From Sutterella parvirubra YIT 11816 (GTDB taxonomy: Bacteria > Pseudomonadota > Gammaproteobacteria > Burkholderiales > Burkholderiaceae_F): a DNA stretch of 5,063 bases. Where the stretch lies: positions 1 to 5,063 of the forward strand of contig NZ_JH604922.1 of the NCBI RefSeq assembly GCF_000250875.1, read 5' to 3'. The translations under genes and the position numbers were made by a program. Shown one piece after another: positions 1-5,063 of this stretch (positions within the stretch are counted from its first letter, which is position 1; every line of letters begins with the position of its first letter). The notes under the pieces were generated by a model, which did no database searches, was not told the DNA's origin, and saw only the letters and a list, made by a program, of their open reading frames with translations.

Positions 1-593
1 TGGTGGGCGAAGTCCTCATGGACGCCGGCGTCTCGAAGAAGGACGTCGACCTCGTCGCGTTCGGGGCGGGGCCGGGGGCCTTCACGGGGCTTCGCGTCGC
101 GTGCGGCGTCGCCCAGGGGCTCGCGTGGGCGTTGGACAAGATGACCGCGCCGGTCGCGAACACCGAAGCGCTCGCGCATGCGTTCGCCAAGAAGGAAGGT
201 CTCGCCCCCAAGACGCGCATCTTCGTCGCGAACGACGCCCGCATGGCGGAGTGCTACGCGGCGGTCTACGAAGTCGCCGCTGCGGGTGAGCGCCTCGTCA
301 CCGTCACCGCGCCCGAACTCATGAAGCCCGAGGCGGTCGCCGCGGCCGCCCGCGAAGCGGGCGCCGCCCTGATTCTGGGGAGCGCCCCCGCGGCGTACCC
401 GGAGGCGTTTGAGGGCGTCACCGATCTTCGGATCGTCGCCGAGTCGGCGAGCCGACCCGCCGCGATCGCGGAGATCGCGGTTTTTGAGGCGGCCTCGGGC
501 GAAACCGTGCAGCCGTCGCTTGCGGCGCCGCTTTACGTCAGGAACCGCGTCGCGCTCACGATGGCCGAACGCGCCGCCGGGGAGCGCCTCTGA
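1..593 (+). CDS. tsaB: TsaB, tRNA t6A biosynthesis protein (5' partial)
   Basis: TsaB (YeaZ) is the cytoplasmic ASKHA-fold protein that partners with TsaD and TsaE to put threonylcarbamoyl on A37 of ANN-decoding tRNAs. It is a non-catalytic scaffold. The visible 196 codons carry the family signatures: GAGPGAFTGLR at about residues 21-31, AQGLAWALD just after, NDARMAECYAAVYE at 78-90 (compare DARMGEVY in E. coli), and a C-terminal PLYVRN at 176-181. By alignment from memory with E. coli TsaB, about 40 N-terminal residues, including the first beta strand with its DTA motif, lie left of the window. The GTG at base 3 is therefore probably an internal valine codon and not the start. The gene ends at a TGA that overlaps the next ATG by one base. 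TsaB next to RimI is a widespread bacterial arrangement. The catalytic partner TsaD is not in this window. Identification is secure. Confidence 0.95.
   Translation, partial: VGEVLMDAGVSKKDVDLVAFGAGPGAFTGLRVACGVAQGLAWALDKMTAPVANTEALAHAFAKKEGLAPKTRIFVANDARMAECYAAVYEVAAAGERLVTVTAPELMKPEAVAAAAREAGAALILGSAPAAYPEAFEGVTDLRIVAESASRPAAIAEIAVFEAASGETVQPSLAAPLYVRNRVALTMAERAAGERL
579..584 (+). promoter_or_regulatory. Shine-Dalgarno site of rimI
   Basis: GGGGAG lies within the last codons of tsaB, eight bases before the ATG at 593. It supports the start that overlaps the tsaB stop over the later in-frame ATG at 623. Confidence 0.6.
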
Positions 594-1072
594 TGCGGGC
601 GGGCTCTCCCACCATCCGCCCCATGACCGCGGACGACCTCGACGAGGTCGCGCGGCTTGAGCACGAAGTCGAGGTGACGCCCTGGTCGTGCTCGGGCTTT
701 GAGGATGCGCTGACGCACCACCGCCGCGCGGTGGTGCTGGAGGATGAGGGCCGCATCGCCGCCTGGGCGGTGCTGATGCCGGTCGTCGACGAAACCGAAC
801 TTTTGATTCTCGGCACCGCGAAGGCGGCGCAGCGAAAGGGCTTCGCGACGGCCTTGATGCGCCACGAAGTCGACTGCGCCCGGGCGGACGGGATGGTCCG
901 CATGCACTTGGAGGTGCGCGCCTCGAACGCCCCCGCGATCGGGCTCTACGAAAAGCTGGGGTTCGAGCGGGTGGGGCTCCGGAAGGGCTACTACCTGGTC
1001 GACGGGCAGCGCGAAGACGCCGTGCTGATGTGCCTGGAAATCACCAAAAACGGCGGGGAGGACGCGCGATGA
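593..1072 (+). CDS. rimI: Ribosomal protein bS18-alanine N-acetyltransferase RimI
   Basis: This is a 159-residue GNAT-fold enzyme that transfers acetyl from acetyl-CoA to the N-terminal alanine of ribosomal protein bS18. The sequence opens with the GNAT-like IRPMTADDLDEVARLE (8-23) and then has the RimI-type TPWS (29-32). The acetyl-CoA loop is QRKGFATAL (80-88), a version of Q/RxxGxG/A. The most specific block is LEVRASNAPAIGLYEKLGF (106-124), followed by GLRKGYY and REDAVLM. By position, Glu107 and Tyr119 correspond to the catalytic Glu103 and Tyr115 of E. coli RimI, with the same spacing of twelve. The start overlaps the tsaB stop as TGATG and the stop overlaps the next gene as ATGA, so the gene is probably translationally coupled on both sides. 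Length is close to normal (E. coli 148). Some bacterial RimI enzymes accept other N-termini, so the substrate range is open. Confidence 0.93.
   Translation: MRAGSPTIRPMTADDLDEVARLEHEVEVTPWSCSGFEDALTHHRRAVVLEDEGRIAAWAVLMPVVDETELLILGTAKAAQRKGFATALMRHEVDCARADGMVRMHLEVRASNAPAIGLYEKLGFERVGLRKGYYLVDGQREDAVLMCLEITKNGGEDAR
1055..1062 (+). promoter_or_regulatory. Shine-Dalgarno site of the uracil-DNA glycosylase gene
   Basis: GGGGAGGA sits inside the end of rimI, six bases before the ATG at 1069. It decides the start: the upstream in-frame GTG at 1030 has no comparable site and would add 13 residues read from inside rimI. Confidence 0.75.
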
Positions 1073-2148
1073 CGGACGACATGAAGGAAGCCCTCACCGA
1101 GCCTTTTGCCGAACCTTTCCCCGAACCGTTCGGCGAGGAAGCCAAGGGCTGGAAGCCCTATTGGGATCAGTTGGGATTGGGCCCCCTTTGGGTGCGCCGC
1201 AACGTCCCCGACCCCTTCGCGGACGACGTTCCCGGGTTTGAGCGCGTCCCGCCGGTGCGGAACGCCATGGCGGCGCGGTCGGTGCAGGCTACGGCCCCCG
1301 GCGGCTCGCCCGTTCCGCAGGTCGCCGCCGGTACGGTCGGCGTGGGCGGCGTCGGCGCGGGGCCGCGCCCCGAATTCGCCCGCACGGCGCCCCCGCGGCG
1401 CCCGGGCCCGCCCGAGGATCTCCAGCGCCGTACCGCCCGTCCCGTCGCCGGGATGCCCGGGCAGGGCGCTCAGTCCGCTCAACCGGCTCAGCCCGCGGGC
1501 GCGAAGCTCGCCCCCGAGATCGCGGCGGAAATCCCGACCGCGGACTGGAAGCGTCTCTGCGAACTCGCGAACGGCTGCCGCGCGTGCCCGATGGCGGCCT
1601 CGCGCCAGCACGTCGTCTTCTCGGACGGCGAACCGGGGCCCAAACTGGTCGTCGTGGGCGAAGCCCCGGGGAGCGAAGAGGACCTCCAGGGGAAGCCCTT
1701 CGTGGGGAAGAGCGGTCAGCTTTTGACCGCGATGCTCGACGCCATCGGCGTCGTGCGCGGGGAGGACGCCGTCATTTTGAACACCCTCAAGTGCCGTCCC
1801 TTCCAAAACCGCGACCCGCTCCCCGACGAACTCCAGGCCTGCGAAGCGTTCCTGCGCCGCCAGCTGGAGATCCTCGCCCCGGACGTCGTCTTCGTGATCG
1901 GGCGCTTCGCCGCCAAGTCGATGCTCCCCGAGATGGGGGACGCGCCCCTGGGCCGCATGCGCGGGGCGGTGCACGCGATGACCGTCGCCGGGAAGAAGGT
2001 TCCCGTCGTGGTGAGCTACCACCCGTCGTACCTTCTCAGGTCGCCCGACGCCAAGGCGAAGGCCTGGGAAGACCTCGTGCTCCTTCGCCGCACCTGCCGC
2101 GAGGCGGGGATGGCCTTCCCGGACCGTCCGCGCCGGGCGAAGGCGTAA
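1069..2148 (+). CDS. Family 4 uracil-DNA glycosylase with long N-terminal extension
   Basis: This protein of 359 residues is predicted to excise uracil from DNA, starting base excision repair of deaminated cytosine. The catalytic domain is about residues 158-349. It has the family 4 motif GEAPG (197-201) followed by EEDLQGKPFVGKSGQLL, and the second motif HPSYLLR (318-324). The four cysteines of the [4Fe-4S] cluster are present: Cys170 and Cys173 as CxxC, then Cys242 and Cys258 in KCRPFQNRDP...AC with 15 residues between. GEAPG rather than GLAPA argues against family 5 (UDGb). Family 4 cores are around 200 residues; here about 155 extra precede it. That extension holds a threefold EPF repeat (11-21), a YWDQLGLGPLWVRR motif (31-44), and a linker rich in Pro, Ala, Gly and Arg (about 45-155) that is probably disordered. 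LGLGPxW motifs occur in betaproteobacterial members as I recall. Its start overlaps the rimI stop as ATGA. Confidence 0.93.
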   Translation: MTDDMKEALTEPFAEPFPEPFGEEAKGWKPYWDQLGLGPLWVRRNVPDPFADDVPGFERVPPVRNAMAARSVQATAPGGSPVPQVAAGTVGVGGVGAGPRPEFARTAPPRRPGPPEDLQRRTARPVAGMPGQGAQSAQPAQPAGAKLAPEIAAEIPTADWKRLCELANGCRACPMAASRQHVVFSDGEPGPKLVVVGEAPGSEEDLQGKPFVGKSGQLLTAMLDAIGVVRGEDAVILNTLKCRPFQNRDPLPDELQACEAFLRRQLEILAPDVVFVIGRFAAKSMLPEMGDAPLGRMRGAVHAMTVAGKKVPVVVSYHPSYLLRSPDAKAKAWEDLVLLRRTCREAGMAFPDRPRRAKA

Positions 2149-2177
2149 GGGCGGAGCGCCGAGCGCACGAAGAACCC

Positions 2178-2182
2178 GGAGA
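2178..2182 (+). promoter_or_regulatory. Shine-Dalgarno site of yhdT
   Basis: GGAGA lies seven bases before the ATG at 2190, in the 41-base gap after the glycosylase gene. The frame stays open upstream into the glycosylase gene, so this site and the family homology are what fix the start. The gap itself shows only a tiny GGCG/CGCC stem near 2150 and no T-run, so no terminator is visible. Confidence 0.55.
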
Positions 2183-2189
2183 AGAAGAC

Positions 2190-2543
2190 ATGGACCGATC
2201 CGACCAGAAACGCATGCAGGATGAAGCCTGGAACGACGCTTGGGACGAGGCGCTACGTGCCTCGCACCGCGAGGCCCGGGCGACGTTGACCGCGGCCGTC
2301 GCCGCGTTCCTCTGGTTCTGGGGGACGCTTTTTCTGTTTCTTGAAACCGGCGGCTCGGTCTTCGGGCTTCCGCTTTGGTTTGCGGCCTCCGTCGTGGGCG
2401 GGTGGGTGCTGACCACCGCCGCCTCGTGGTGGCTCACGTACCGGGTCTTCGCGAAGACCCCGATCGAGGTGCCGGGGAAGCCGGAGGCGCAAGCGCGTCC
2501 CGACGACCGGAATGAAGCCCCGACGAAGGAGGGCCGCCCGTGA
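2190..2543 (+). CDS. yhdT: YhdT/DUF997 family small inner-membrane protein
   Basis: A 117-residue protein with two predicted membrane helices at about 32-52 and 61-86, separated by a short turn containing GLPLWF. SHREAR (25-30) just before helix 1, the GLPLWF turn, and a charged tail starting around FAKTPIEVP match the layout of E. coli YhdT (HKEAR, GFPRWF, YRDIPLE). The function of this family is unknown. Its strongest clue is position: it overlaps panF by four bases (GTGA), and E. coli also has yhdT directly before panF. This suggests, but does not prove, a role as a small subunit or assembly factor for the symporter. Compared with the 80-residue E. coli protein it has an added acidic, Trp-containing N-terminus (DEAWNDAWDEAL, 11-22) and a polar tail of about 20 residues. 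Met9 (2214) is a possible later start. Confidence 0.85.
   Translation: MDRSDQKRMQDEAWNDAWDEALRASHREARATLTAAVAAFLWFWGTLFLFLETGGSVFGLPLWFAASVVGGWVLTTAASWWLTYRVFAKTPIEVPGKPEAQARPDDRNEAPTKEGRP
2526..2533 (+). promoter_or_regulatory. Strong Shine-Dalgarno site for the GTG start of panF
   Basis: AAGGAGGG is a near-perfect site within the last codons of yhdT, six bases before the GTG at 2540. It supports a GTG start overlapping the yhdT stop and makes reinitiation after yhdT likely. Confidence 0.8.
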
Positions 2544-4066
2544 ACGTCCTCCTTCTCGTTCTTCCGAACGCCGTCTTCTTCGTGGCGCTCATGCTCCTCA
2601 CCTTGCGCGCCGAGCGCGCAAGCCGGGCGGCGGCGATGGAAGACCGCGCCGCGAAGCGCGGCGGCTTCGGCCTCGAATACTTCCTCGGGAGCCGGTCGCT
2701 CTCGGGCGTCGTGCTCGCGATGACCCTGACCGCCACCTACGGGAGCGTGAGCAGCTTCGTCTCGGGGCCGGGCGTCGCCTGGCAGCTGGGGCTCGGCTGG
2801 GTCGTCTTCGCGGCGCCGCAGATGCTGGCCGGGTTCTTCCTCCTGGGTCTTTTGGGCCGAAAGACCGCGCTCCTCTCGAGAGCATTCAACGCCGTCACCG
2901 TGGTGGATCTCATCCGCGCGCGCTACGCGTCGAAGACCTTGGCCGTGCTCTCCGCGCTGGCGCTTCTGCTCTTCTTCACCGTCATGATCGCGGGGCAGTT
3001 CGTGGGCGGCGCCGCGGTCCTCGCCACCACGACCGGTCTCCCGCACGCCGCGGGGCTCCTGGTCTTCGGAGGCTTGACCGTCCTCTACACGGCCTTCGGG
3101 GGCTTCCGGGCGGTGGCGGTCACGGACACGCTCTGCGCGGTGCTGATGGTCGCCGGAATGCTGATTCTGGGCGGCGAGCTCTTGAGCCTTGCGGGGGGCT
3201 GGGACGCCTTCACCGCGGGGATCGCGTCGGCTTCGACTTTGAACGCCTCGGGCGCGACGGGTGCGGCGGGGAGCTTCATGACCCCCGATGCCGGTGGGCT
3301 TTTGCCCTGGCCGCTCCTTCTCTCCGCTTGGGTGCTCGTGGGCTTCGGGACGGCGGGGCTGCCCCAATCGATCGTGCGCGCGATGAGCTACCGCACGAGT
3401 GCGGACCTCCATCAGGCGATCCGTGTGGGGACCTTGGTCTGCGGGGCGCTCATGATCGGGATGACCTTCATCGGGGTGCTGGCCCGCGGGGTGGTGTCCG
3501 CCTGGCCCGAGGGGCTTCCCACCACGGACCACCTCATTCCCTACGTCCTCACCCAGCACATGAACCCCTTCGTCGCGGGGGTGACGCTGATCGGTCCGCT
3601 CGCCGCGACCATGTCGACCGTCTCGTCCCTTCTCATCGCGGCGGCGTCCGCCGTCGTGCACGACCTTCTGAAGCTCACGGGGCCCGAAGTGGAGGACGTG
3701 CGGGTGAAGCGGATCGCCCGCTTCGGCACCGGTGCTTTGGGCGTGGCCGCGCTCCTGATCGCCCTCGATCCTCCGAGCATCGTCGCCTGGATCAACCTGG
3801 CCGCCTTCGGGGGGCTGGAGTTGACGTTCCTCATTCCCTTCGTAGGCGGCCTCTACTGGCGGCGGGCGAGCGCCGCGGGGGCGGTCGCGGCGATCGTCTC
3901 GGGGCTTCTGACCTACGGGGCGCTGCTGCTCGTAAAGCCCGACCTCGGGGGTTGGCACCCGGTGGTGCCGGCCTTCGTCGTGGAGGCGTTGGTCTTTGCG
4001 GCGTTCGGGGTTTTGAACCGGAAGTCCTTGGAAGGCGAGGCGGCGAGGTTCTTCCCGCGCAGGTGA
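2540..4066 (+). CDS. panF: Sodium/pantothenate symporter PanF
   Basis: A 508-residue inner-membrane protein of the sodium:solute symporter family that imports pantothenate, the precursor of coenzyme A, with Na+. It resembles E. coli PanF along its whole length: EYFLGSRSLSGVVLAMTLTATY (46-67), SSFVSGPGVAWQLGLGW (71-87), FNAVTVVDLIRARY (116-129), LYTAFGGFRAVAVTDT (182-197), GFGTAGLPQSIVRAMSYR (268-285) and INLAAFGGLELTFLIPFVGGLYW (418-440, continuous in the protein). About 13 hydrophobic helices can be drawn, with LeuT-like topology. Ser359 and Thr360 in TMSTVSSLL align with PutP Ser340/Thr341, which bind Na+ at the Na2 site. It is about 25 residues longer than the E. coli protein, partly from a Ser/Ala/Gly-rich loop at about 229-250. 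The start is GTG, overlapping yhdT. The yhdT-panF order matches E. coli and supports pantothenate over proline or other SSF substrates. Transport specificity is inferred from similarity. Confidence 0.93.
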   Translation: MNVLLLVLPNAVFFVALMLLTLRAERASRAAAMEDRAAKRGGFGLEYFLGSRSLSGVVLAMTLTATYGSVSSFVSGPGVAWQLGLGWVVFAAPQMLAGFFLLGLLGRKTALLSRAFNAVTVVDLIRARYASKTLAVLSALALLLFFTVMIAGQFVGGAAVLATTTGLPHAAGLLVFGGLTVLYTAFGGFRAVAVTDTLCAVLMVAGMLILGGELLSLAGGWDAFTAGIASASTLNASGATGAAGSFMTPDAGGLLPWPLLLSAWVLVGFGTAGLPQSIVRAMSYRTSADLHQAIRVGTLVCGALMIGMTFIGVLARGVVSAWPEGLPTTDHLIPYVLTQHMNPFVAGVTLIGPLAATMSTVSSLLIAAASAVVHDLLKLTGPEVEDVRVKRIARFGTGALGVAALLIALDPPSIVAWINLAAFGGLELTFLIPFVGGLYWRRASAAGAVAAIVSGLLTYGALLLVKPDLGGWHPVVPAFVVEALVFAAFGVLNRKSLEGEAARFFPRR

Positions 4067-4093
4067 GGGCAGGCTTTCTGGGGGCTGCGGGAG

Positions 4094-4119
4094 GGCGTTG
4101 AACGCCACCGAACGCCACC
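4094..4119. repeat. Palindrome with 10-base tandem repeat downstream of panF
   Basis: GGCGTT (4094-4099) is followed after one base by its exact complement AACGCC (4101-4106). The unit GAACGCCACC is present twice in tandem (4100-4109 and 4110-4119), so the second AACGCC (4111-4116) can also pair with GGCGTT across an 11-base loop. Only CCCTTTCC follows, so there is no real T-run. It could be a weak or Rho-assisted terminator or RNA-end structure for panF, or just a slippage duplication. Confidence 0.45.
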
Positions 4120-4152
4120 CTTTCCGGACAGATTCGCCGTGCGTCAAACCTT

Positions 4153-4184
4153 TTGTCGGCGCTTGAACGGCGGTTCTCTAGAAT
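4153..4184 (+). promoter_or_regulatory. Possible promoter of the MFS transporter gene
   Basis: TAGAAT (4179-4184) differs by one base from the sigma-70 -10 consensus and lies in the least GC-rich part of the gap between panF and the transporter gene. The best -35 candidates are poorly spaced: TTGTCG (4153-4158) leaves 20 bases and TTGAAC (4163-4168) only 10. Transcription would begin near 4191, giving a leader of about 34 bases. The -10 element is plausible, the -35 uncertain. Confidence 0.4.
4165..4176. repeat. Short inverted repeat next to the -10-like element
   Basis: GAAC and GTTC flank four bases (GGCG) just upstream of TAGAAT. A site here would overlap RNA polymerase contacts and could be a half-site pair for a regulator. 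Four-base arms are easily produced by chance, so this is only a candidate. Confidence 0.2.
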
Positions 4185-4224
4185 TTCACGGATCCGACCC
4201 CCGTCCCCAGGCATTCCCCGCATC

Positions 4225-5063
4225 ATGTCCGCCTCGCCTCTCCGCCGCATTCCCCGCACCGTCTGGGTGCTCGGGTTCGTCAGCCTCCTGATGGACGTTT
4301 CGTCCGAGATGATCCACGCGGTGCTGCCGCTTTTCATGGTGCAGGTGTTGGCGGCCGACGTCTTCTGGGTGGGCTTGATCGAAGGTGCGGCCGAGGCGGT
4401 CGCCCTGGCCGCCAAGGTCTTCTCCGGCGTCATCGCCGACCGGTTCGGTCGGCACAAGGTGCTGGTCTTCGCGGGCTACGCTCTGGGGGTGCTTTCGAAG
4501 CCCGTCTTCGCGATCGCCGACACCGTGACGACCGTCTTCTTCGCGCGCTTCGCGGACCGCATCGGGAAGGGGGTGCGCGGCGCGCCTCGGGACGCGATCA
4601 TCGCGGACGTCTCGCCCAAGGAACTCCTGGGCGCCTCCTACGGGCTTCGCCAATCGCTCGATGCGGCCGGGGCCTTCGTCGGCCCCGCCATCGCCGCAGC
4701 GCTCCTCTTCACCCTCACGGAAGACGCCTTCCGGACGATCTTCTGGCTGGCGTTGATCCCCGGGGCGCTCTGCCTGATGCTCATCCTGGCGGGGGTCGAG
4801 AATCCGAAGACCCCGGAAGTCTCGGGGCCGAGGAAGCCCCTTCCGATCACGCGTGAGGGTCTGAAGCGCCTCACGCCCGCCTTCCGGGCGGTGCTGGTGC
4901 TGGGCGTGCTCTTTTCCTTGGCGCGGTTCTCGAACGCCTTCATCGTTCTGCGCGCCGCGGACGCCGGGATTGCGAACGCCTGGATCCCGCTCGTGATGGT
5001 GGGGATGAATCTGGTCTTCTCCGCATCGAGCTACCGTACTGATAGATCTAACCGAATCTACTC
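4225..5063 (+). CDS. Major facilitator superfamily transporter (3' partial)
   Basis: The first 279 codons of an MFS permease, cut by the window edge; a full one would have about 400 residues and 12 helices. The N-terminal half is complete. A short basic leader precedes helix 1 with LLMDVSSEMIHAVLPLFMV (21-39). Motif A follows helix 2 as SGVIADRFGRHKVL (67-80). The block FADRIGKGVRGAPRDAIIADV (109-129) and then LRQSLDAAGAFVGP (141-154) mark a recognisable MFS subgroup whose substrates I cannot name. A cytoplasmic linker spans about 192-218, after which the second half begins. The ATG at 4225 fits the usual N-terminus but has no clear Shine-Dalgarno; the preceding bases are C-rich. The 158-base gap and the candidate promoter suggest separate transcription from panF. 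From about residue 271 the sequence stops resembling the family (see the right-edge entry). Confidence 0.85.
   Translation, partial: MSASPLRRIPRTVWVLGFVSLLMDVSSEMIHAVLPLFMVQVLAADVFWVGLIEGAAEAVALAAKVFSGVIADRFGRHKVLVFAGYALGVLSKPVFAIADTVTTVFFARFADRIGKGVRGAPRDAIIADVSPKELLGASYGLRQSLDAAGAFVGPAIAAALLFTLTEDAFRTIFWLALIPGALCLMLILAGVENPKTPEVSGPRKPLPITREGLKRLTPAFRAVLVLGVLFSLARFSNAFIVLRAADAGIANAWIPLVMVGMNLVFSASSYRTDRSNRIY
5035..5063. other. Anomalous low-GC right end, possible assembly artefact
   Basis: The last 29 bases contain 12 G or C by my count (about 41%), in sharp contrast to the preceding coding sequence. The frame stays open and reads RTDRSNRIY, with codons such as ACT, AGA, TCT and CGA that are uncommon in this window. 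In related transporters as I recall them, the tyrosine ending SASSY is followed by a proline and glycine and then a D-R motif, so the change coincides with lost conservation. It may be a misassembled or adapter-like contig end, or a real junction. It includes the palindrome TAGATCTA. Confidence 0.5.

Noticed and set aside
3..5. GTG as the start of a short TsaB
   Set aside because: It would remove the first strands of the fold and the DTA motif; the gene most likely continues left of the window.
1030..1068. GTG start adding 13 residues to the glycosylase
   Set aside because: The ATG at 1069 has a strong, well-spaced Shine-Dalgarno and the typical ATGA overlap.
991..2022. 343-residue open frame on the minus strand opposite the glycosylase gene
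   Set aside because: Low-complexity composition, no family resemblance, and complete overlap with a well-identified + strand gene.
1584..2189. Open frame upstream of yhdT suggesting a larger fused protein
   Set aside because: The upstream part is an out-of-frame reading of the glycosylase gene. The YhdT family region and a Shine-Dalgarno support the start at 2190.
2149..2189. Terminator between the glycosylase gene and yhdT
   Set aside because: Only a four-base GGCG/CGCC stem and no T-run; the gap is more consistent with read-through.
2512..4101. 529-residue + strand frame overlapping panF
   Set aside because: Arg/Gly/Ala-rich out-of-frame reading of panF with no domain; PanF in its own frame matches its family end to end.
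2036..4147. 703-residue open frame on the minus strand across yhdT and panF
   Set aside because: Its translation is rich in Arg, Gly, Glu, Pro and His with no recognisable domain, and it mirrors the strongly supported PanF and YhdT genes. High GC at third positions explains the lack of stops.
1..5063. Mobile element, phage, CRISPR or defence system
   Set aside because: No transposase, integrase, terminal inverted repeats, repeat-spacer pattern or nuclease module is visible; the gene content is housekeeping and transport.

Overview
The window is GC-rich, apart from its last ~30 bases. It carries five genes, all on the + strand. The first and last run off the window edges. Codons end mostly in G or C, which leaves long open frames on the opposite strand that are not genes. 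The gene content suggests a Gram-negative proteobacterium, most likely a betaproteobacterium of the Burkholderiales (possibly Sutterellaceae-like). The main reasons are the tsaB-rimI-uracil-DNA glycosylase gene order, a family 4 glycosylase with a long N-terminal extension containing an LGLGPLW motif, and a yhdT-panF pair. This placement is inference from remembered families, not from a search.

Bases 1-2148 are a tightly packed three-gene cluster: the end of tsaB (tRNA t6A biosynthesis), rimI (N-terminal acetylation of ribosomal protein bS18) and a family 4 Fe-S uracil-DNA glycosylase. The genes join by TGATG and ATGA overlaps and each downstream start has a Shine-Dalgarno site, so translational coupling is likely. 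The cluster joins tRNA modification, ribosomal protein modification and DNA repair, all housekeeping functions.

Bases 2190-4066 hold a small two-helix membrane protein of the YhdT/DUF997 family and the sodium/pantothenate symporter PanF, joined by a GTGA overlap. Only 41 bases separate yhdT from the glycosylase gene and no terminator is visible there, so the five genes may form one transcript. Pantothenate uptake feeds coenzyme A synthesis, and RimI uses acetyl-CoA, but a functional link between the two halves is speculation.

Bases 4067-4224 are the only real intergenic gap. It has a compact palindrome with a 10-base tandem repeat just after panF, then a less GC-rich stretch with a TAGAAT -10-like hexamer and a small inverted repeat. 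From 4225 a major facilitator transporter gene runs to the right edge. Its final ~29 bases lose both the high GC content and the expected protein conservation, which looks like an assembly-end artefact or a junction.

I found no mobile element, CRISPR array, tRNA or rRNA, and no convincing new biological system. The points most worth checking are the abnormal right end, the glycosylase's extended N-terminus, and the YhdT-PanF coupling.
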